Origin: Xanthobacter aminoxidans
GTDB lineage: Bacteria > Pseudomonadota > Alphaproteobacteria > Rhizobiales > Xanthobacteraceae
Assembly: GCF_023571765.1 (NCBI RefSeq)
Contig: NZ_JAMJXC010000010.1
Coordinates: 62,001 to 126,000 of the forward strand
Length of the DNA: 64,000 bases
Direction: 5' to 3'
Below, one piece after another: positions 62,001 through 64,000 of the stretch. A program made the position numbers and the translations under genes. Under the pieces are notes generated by a model, which ran no database searches, was not told where the DNA came from, and saw nothing but the letters and a program-made list of their open reading frames with translations. The first letter of the stretch is position 1. Each line of letters begins with the position of its first letter.

Positions 62001-63771
62001 CCTCAAGGCGCTTGCGGCGGGCGTTGCCCTCCAGGTCGAAGATGTTCGGCCGCGGCCCGATGAAGGAGACGAGGCTCATCACCAGCTCCTCGCGGATCGG
62101 GTCGATGGGCGGGTTCGTCACCTGCGCGAAATTCTGCTGGAAGTAGCTGAACAGCGACTTGGACTTGTTGGACAGCACGCTGATGGGCGTGTCGGTGCCC
62201 ATGGAGCCGACCGCTTCCTGGCCGGTGATGGCCATGGGCGCCATGAGCAGCTTGAGGTCTTCCTGCGTGTAGCCGAACGCCTGCTGGCGATCGAGCAGCG
62301 ACACGTCGGTGCGCACCTCGCGCGCTTCCACGGGGCGCAGGTCTTCCAGCACGAGCTGGGTGTGCTTCAGCCACTCCTTGTAGGGGTTGGCGCGGGCCAG
62401 CTCGGTCTTGATCTCCTCGTCGGGGACGAGGCGGCCTTCCTCGAGGTCCACCAGCAGCATCTTGCCGGGCTGGAGGCGCCACTTGGTGACGATCTTTTCC
62501 TCGGGCAGCGTGAGCACGCCCATTTCCGAGGCGAGGACGATGGTGTCGTCGTTCGTCACCATGTAGCGGGCGGGGCGCAGGCCGTTGCGGTCCAGCGTCG
62601 CGACGATCTTCCGGCCATCGGTGGCGACGATGGCGGCGGGGCCGTCCCACGGCTCCATCAGGGAGGCGTGGTACTCGTAGAAGGCGCGCCGCTCCTCGTC
62701 CATGAGCGGGTTGCCGGCCCAGGCCTCGGGCACCAGCATCATGGCCGCGTGGGGCAGGGAATAGCCGCCCTGCACCAGGAATTCGAGCGCGTTGTCGAAG
62801 CAGGCGGTGTCCGACTGGCCCTCATAGCTGATGGGCCAGAGCTTGGAGATGTCGGCGCCGAACAGCTCGGAATCCACGCTCGCCTGCCGCGCCGCCATCC
62901 AGTTGACGTTGCCGCGCAGGGTGTTGATCTCGCCGTTGTGCGCCACCATGCGATAGGGGTGGGCCAGCGGCCAGGCCGGGAAGGTGTTGGTGGAGAAGCG
63001 CTGGTGCACGAGGGCGAGCGCGCTCTCGAAGTCCGGGTCGTGCAGGTCCGGATAATAGGCGCCGAGCTGGTCGGCCAGGAACATGCCCTTGTAGACCAGC
63101 GTGCGGACCGACAGCGACACCGGATAATAGCCGGCGGTGCGCGGGTCCCGGGCGCCATAGACGGTGTTGGAGATCACCTTGCGCAGCACGAACAGGCGGC
63201 GCTCGAAGCCGTCCTCGTCGCCCGCGAATTCGCCGCGGCCGATGAAGATCTGCACGTGCTTGGGCTCGGTCGGCAGCACGCTGACGCCGAGGGAGGAATT
63301 GTCGGTGGGCACGTCGCGCCAGCCGATGAGCTGGAAGCCCTCTTCCGCCACCACCCGCTCGTAGGCGGCGCGCACGATGGCCTCGCCCTCGGCCTCGCGC
63401 GGCATGAAGATGTGGCCGACGGCATACTGGCCGGGCTCCGGCAAGGCGAAGCCGAGGCGGGCCGCTTCCTTGGCGAAGAACTTGTGTGGGATCTGCACCA
63501 GCATGCCCGCGCCGTCGCCGGCGCGCGGATCGGCGCCCACGGCGCCGCGGTGCTCCAGATTGAGCAGGATGTTGATGCCGTCCTGCACGATGCGGTGGCT
63601 CTTGCGGCCCTTGATGTCGGCGATGAAGCCGACGCCGCAGGCGTCACGCTCGTGCGCCGGGTCGAACAGGCCGAAGGCGTCCGGACGGCCGACGATCGCC
63701 GTGTCTTTCACGGCGGCGGCAGTCTGAGCCACGCTTCCGATCAAGCCATCCTTGCGATCCATCGGTGCCAT
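59068..63771 (-). CDS. gltB: glutamate synthase (NADPH) large subunit GltB
   Basis: A 1567-residue subunit that makes two glutamates from glutamine and 2-oxoglutarate, the GOGAT half of ammonium assimilation. The mature enzyme starts at the glutaminase Cys45 ([13 protein letters not shown]) after removal of a 44-residue propeptide. The central domain follows, then the FMN domain with the 3Fe-4S Cys in [32 protein letters not shown] and [19 protein letters not shown] are intact, as is the C-terminal beta-helix. ATG 63771 follows AGGAA. A sigma54-like element lies upstream. Confidence 0.97.
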   Translation of the reverse strand: MAPMDRKDGLIGSVAQTAAAVKDTAIVGRPDAFGLFDPAHERDACGVGFIADIKGRKSHRIVQDGINILLNLEHRGAVGADPRAGDGAGMLVQIPHKFFAKEAARLGFALPEPGQYAVGHIFMPREAEGEAIVRAAYERVVAEEGFQLIGWRDVPTDNSSLGVSVLPTEPKHVQIFIGRGEFAGDEDGFERRLFVLRKVISNTVYGARDPRTAGYYPVSLSVRTLVYKGMFLADQLGAYYPDLHDPDFESALALVHQRFSTNTFPAWPLAHPYRMVAHNGEINTLRGNVNWMAARQASVDSELFGADISKLWPISYEGQSDTACFDNALEFLVQGGYSLPHAAMMLVPEAWAGNPLMDEERRAFYEYHASLMEPWDGPAAIVATDGRKIVATLDRNGLRPARYMVTNDDTIVLASEMGVLTLPEEKIVTKWRLQPGKMLLVDLEEGRLVPDEEIKTELARANPYKEWLKHTQLVLEDLRPVEAREVRTDVSLLDRQQAFGYTQEDLKLLMAPMAITGQEAVGSMGTDTPISVLSNKSKSLFSYFQQNFAQVTNPPIDPIREELVMSLVSFIGPRPNIFDLEGNARRKRLEVRQPILTNEDLEKIRSIGFMEERFDTRTLDITYPSDKGAAGMEDAVERLCERAEAAVHGGYNIIILSDRMIGPDRIPIPALLATAAVHHHLIRKGLRTSVGLVVETGEAREVHHFACLAGYGAEAINPYLAFETLLSMKDEIPEEVDDKEIVKRFIKSIDKGLLKVMSKMGISTYQSYCGAQIFDAVGLSSELVRKYFFGTATTIEGVGLPEIAEETVLRHTLAFSDAPVFRMALDVGGEYAYRIRGEDHAWSPDSVSALQHAVRGNAQDKYKAFAAMINEEDKRLLTVRSLFRIRSAGEIGQASVDVSEVEPASEIVKRFVTGAMSFGSISREAHTTLAIAMNRIGGKSNTGEGGEEPERFKPLPNGDSMRSAIKQVASGRFGVTAEYLVNSDVMQIKVAQGAKPGEGGQLPGHKVDAVIAKVRHSTPGVGLISPPPHHDIYSIEDLAQLIYDLKNVNPDADVSVKLVSEVGVGTVAAGVAKARADHITISGFEGGTGASPLTSIKHAGSPWEMGLAETQQTLVANRLRSRVALQVDGGLRTGRDVIIGALLGADEFAFSTAPLIAAGCIMMRKCHLNTCPVGVATQDPVLRKRFKGTPEHVINYFFFIAEEVREIMASLGFRKLEEMVGRADVLDQKAAIDHWKAKGLDFSRIFAVPQVPAEVGIRHTERQHHPIEKVLDRTLIAKAAPALERGEKVVIETPIRSVDRSAGAMLSGAVAKAYGGAGLPDDTIHVTLSGTAGQAFGAFLAAGVTFDLIGEANDYVGKGLSGGRIIVRPPAHSAIVPENSIIVGNTVMYGATEGECYFHGIAGERFAVRNSGAIAVVEGTGDHGCEYMTGGIVVVIGPTGRNFAAGMSGGVAYVLDEDKSFAKRCNLSMVDLEPVEEEEDLLERLHHHGGDLEFKGRIDVQGDMSRHDEERLHQLIAKHLHHTGSARAQMILDNWADYRSKFVKVMPVEYRRALREMEKRRGLAAAE

Positions 63772-63923
63772 CTGACCATTCCTTTTCCATAGGGCGGCGC
63801 GCCGCCCGCATTTTCCGGCTGTGCCGCCGGCTTCCCCAGACTGTCGGTGCCCGTGCGCATCGCGCCGGGCGCCGGACCCCCTTCGCCCGGACGGGGCGTC
63901 CCGACGATATCCGATACCTGCTT
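63772..63923 (-). other. gltB leader region
   Basis: About 150 bases between the candidate promoter and gltB, GC-rich, no gene seen. The rest up to the window end (63940-64000) also shows nothing recognisable. Confidence 0.4.
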
Positions 63924-63939
63924 TGCAACTTTTGCACCA
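63924..63939 (-). promoter_or_regulatory. candidate sigma54 (-24/-12) promoter of gltB
   Basis: The minus strand reads TGGTGCAAAAGTTGCA, with GG and GC separated by exactly 10 bases; the sigma54 consensus is TGGCAC-N5-TTGCA. It would start transcription near 63913, about 140 bases before gltB. No NtrC site was identified. Confidence 0.4.
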
Positions 63940-64000
63940 CAGCCGCGCCGCGCGGAACTGCGCCTCCGTCCGACTTCGGCCGGCGACGCGCCGGCCCTGT

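Noticed and set aside
59206-63792. A 1528-codon open frame antisense to gltB
   Set aside because: It mirrors gltB codon by codon, is very rich in Arg, Ala, Gly, His and Asp without any domain, and such long antisense frames are expected in high-GC genes with biased third positions.
1-64000. tRNA, rRNA, riboswitch, insertion sequence or prophage
   Set aside because: Gaps were read on both strands; no cloverleaf, conserved rRNA or riboswitch core, transposase, integrase or phage structural gene was recognised. A covariance-model scan was not possible here.

Overview
The window is 64 kb of high-GC DNA, densely coded on both strands, from an alphaproteobacterium. Gene content points to the Hyphomicrobiales, probably near Xanthobacter/Azorhizobium. 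The signs are a split pntAA/pntAB/pntB transhydrogenase preceded by the tiny aa3-oxidase subunit IV gene, an F0 operon (I-a-c-b'-b) separate from F1, sdhCDAB, an RpoH sigma factor, ethylmalonyl-CoA pathway enzymes, FkbM methyltransferases and alphaproteobacterial palindromic repeats. This placement is inferred from gene content, not from a database search. No rRNA, tRNA, CRISPR array, insertion sequence or phage gene was recognised.

Layout. 1-2066: end of a TetR-type regulator, a VOC protein and a radical SAM protein. 2236-5460: oxidase subunit IV and the proton-translocating transhydrogenase. 5675-19918: a surface polysaccharide locus with an initiating sugar-phosphate transferase, a secreted GH18 protein, a HAD phosphatase, two FkbM methyltransferases, an acyltransferase, a polymerase-like membrane protein, a WecG/TagA glycosyltransferase, a Wza-type lipoprotein, a Wzz/GumC co-polymerase, a Wzx flippase and two small envelope proteins. 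20233-23783: succinate dehydrogenase. 24103-26262: OmpW with an FNR/FixK-type box, and a secreted esterase. 26238-30307: mesaconyl-CoA hydratase and an Mcl2-like lyase/thioesterase around a CDF metal transporter. 30444-31700: a DUF459 protein. 31905-34981: ATP synthase F0. 35236-38688: smc. 39027-43242: a thioredoxin/TPR protein, a Lon-substrate-domain protein, a pseudouridine synthase and rpoH. 43588-45712: a response regulator/MarR fusion, a third FkbM protein and a decayed FUSC-like transporter. 46405-57308: a putative catabolic island. 57449-63771: glutamate synthase gltD and gltB.

The two regions most worth follow-up are these. (1) The 46-57 kb catabolic cluster joins an aldehyde dehydrogenase, an SDR, a GntR/FCD regulator, an HAAT-family ABC importer whose second permease and both ATPases are fused into one 873-residue protein, a lambda-crystallin-like 3-hydroxyacid dehydrogenase and a BKACE enzyme. 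Together they look like a complete uptake and beta-keto-acid cleavage pathway for an unidentified substrate. (2) The polysaccharide locus has a full Wzx/Wzy-type machine but very few glycosyltransferases, and TTAACCA(T) motifs resembling CtrA sites recur in three of its intergenic regions. It is a candidate cell-cycle-linked polar adhesin locus.

Start codons were chosen by eye from Shine-Dalgarno match, signal-peptide shape and family length. Where they are uncertain this is stated.
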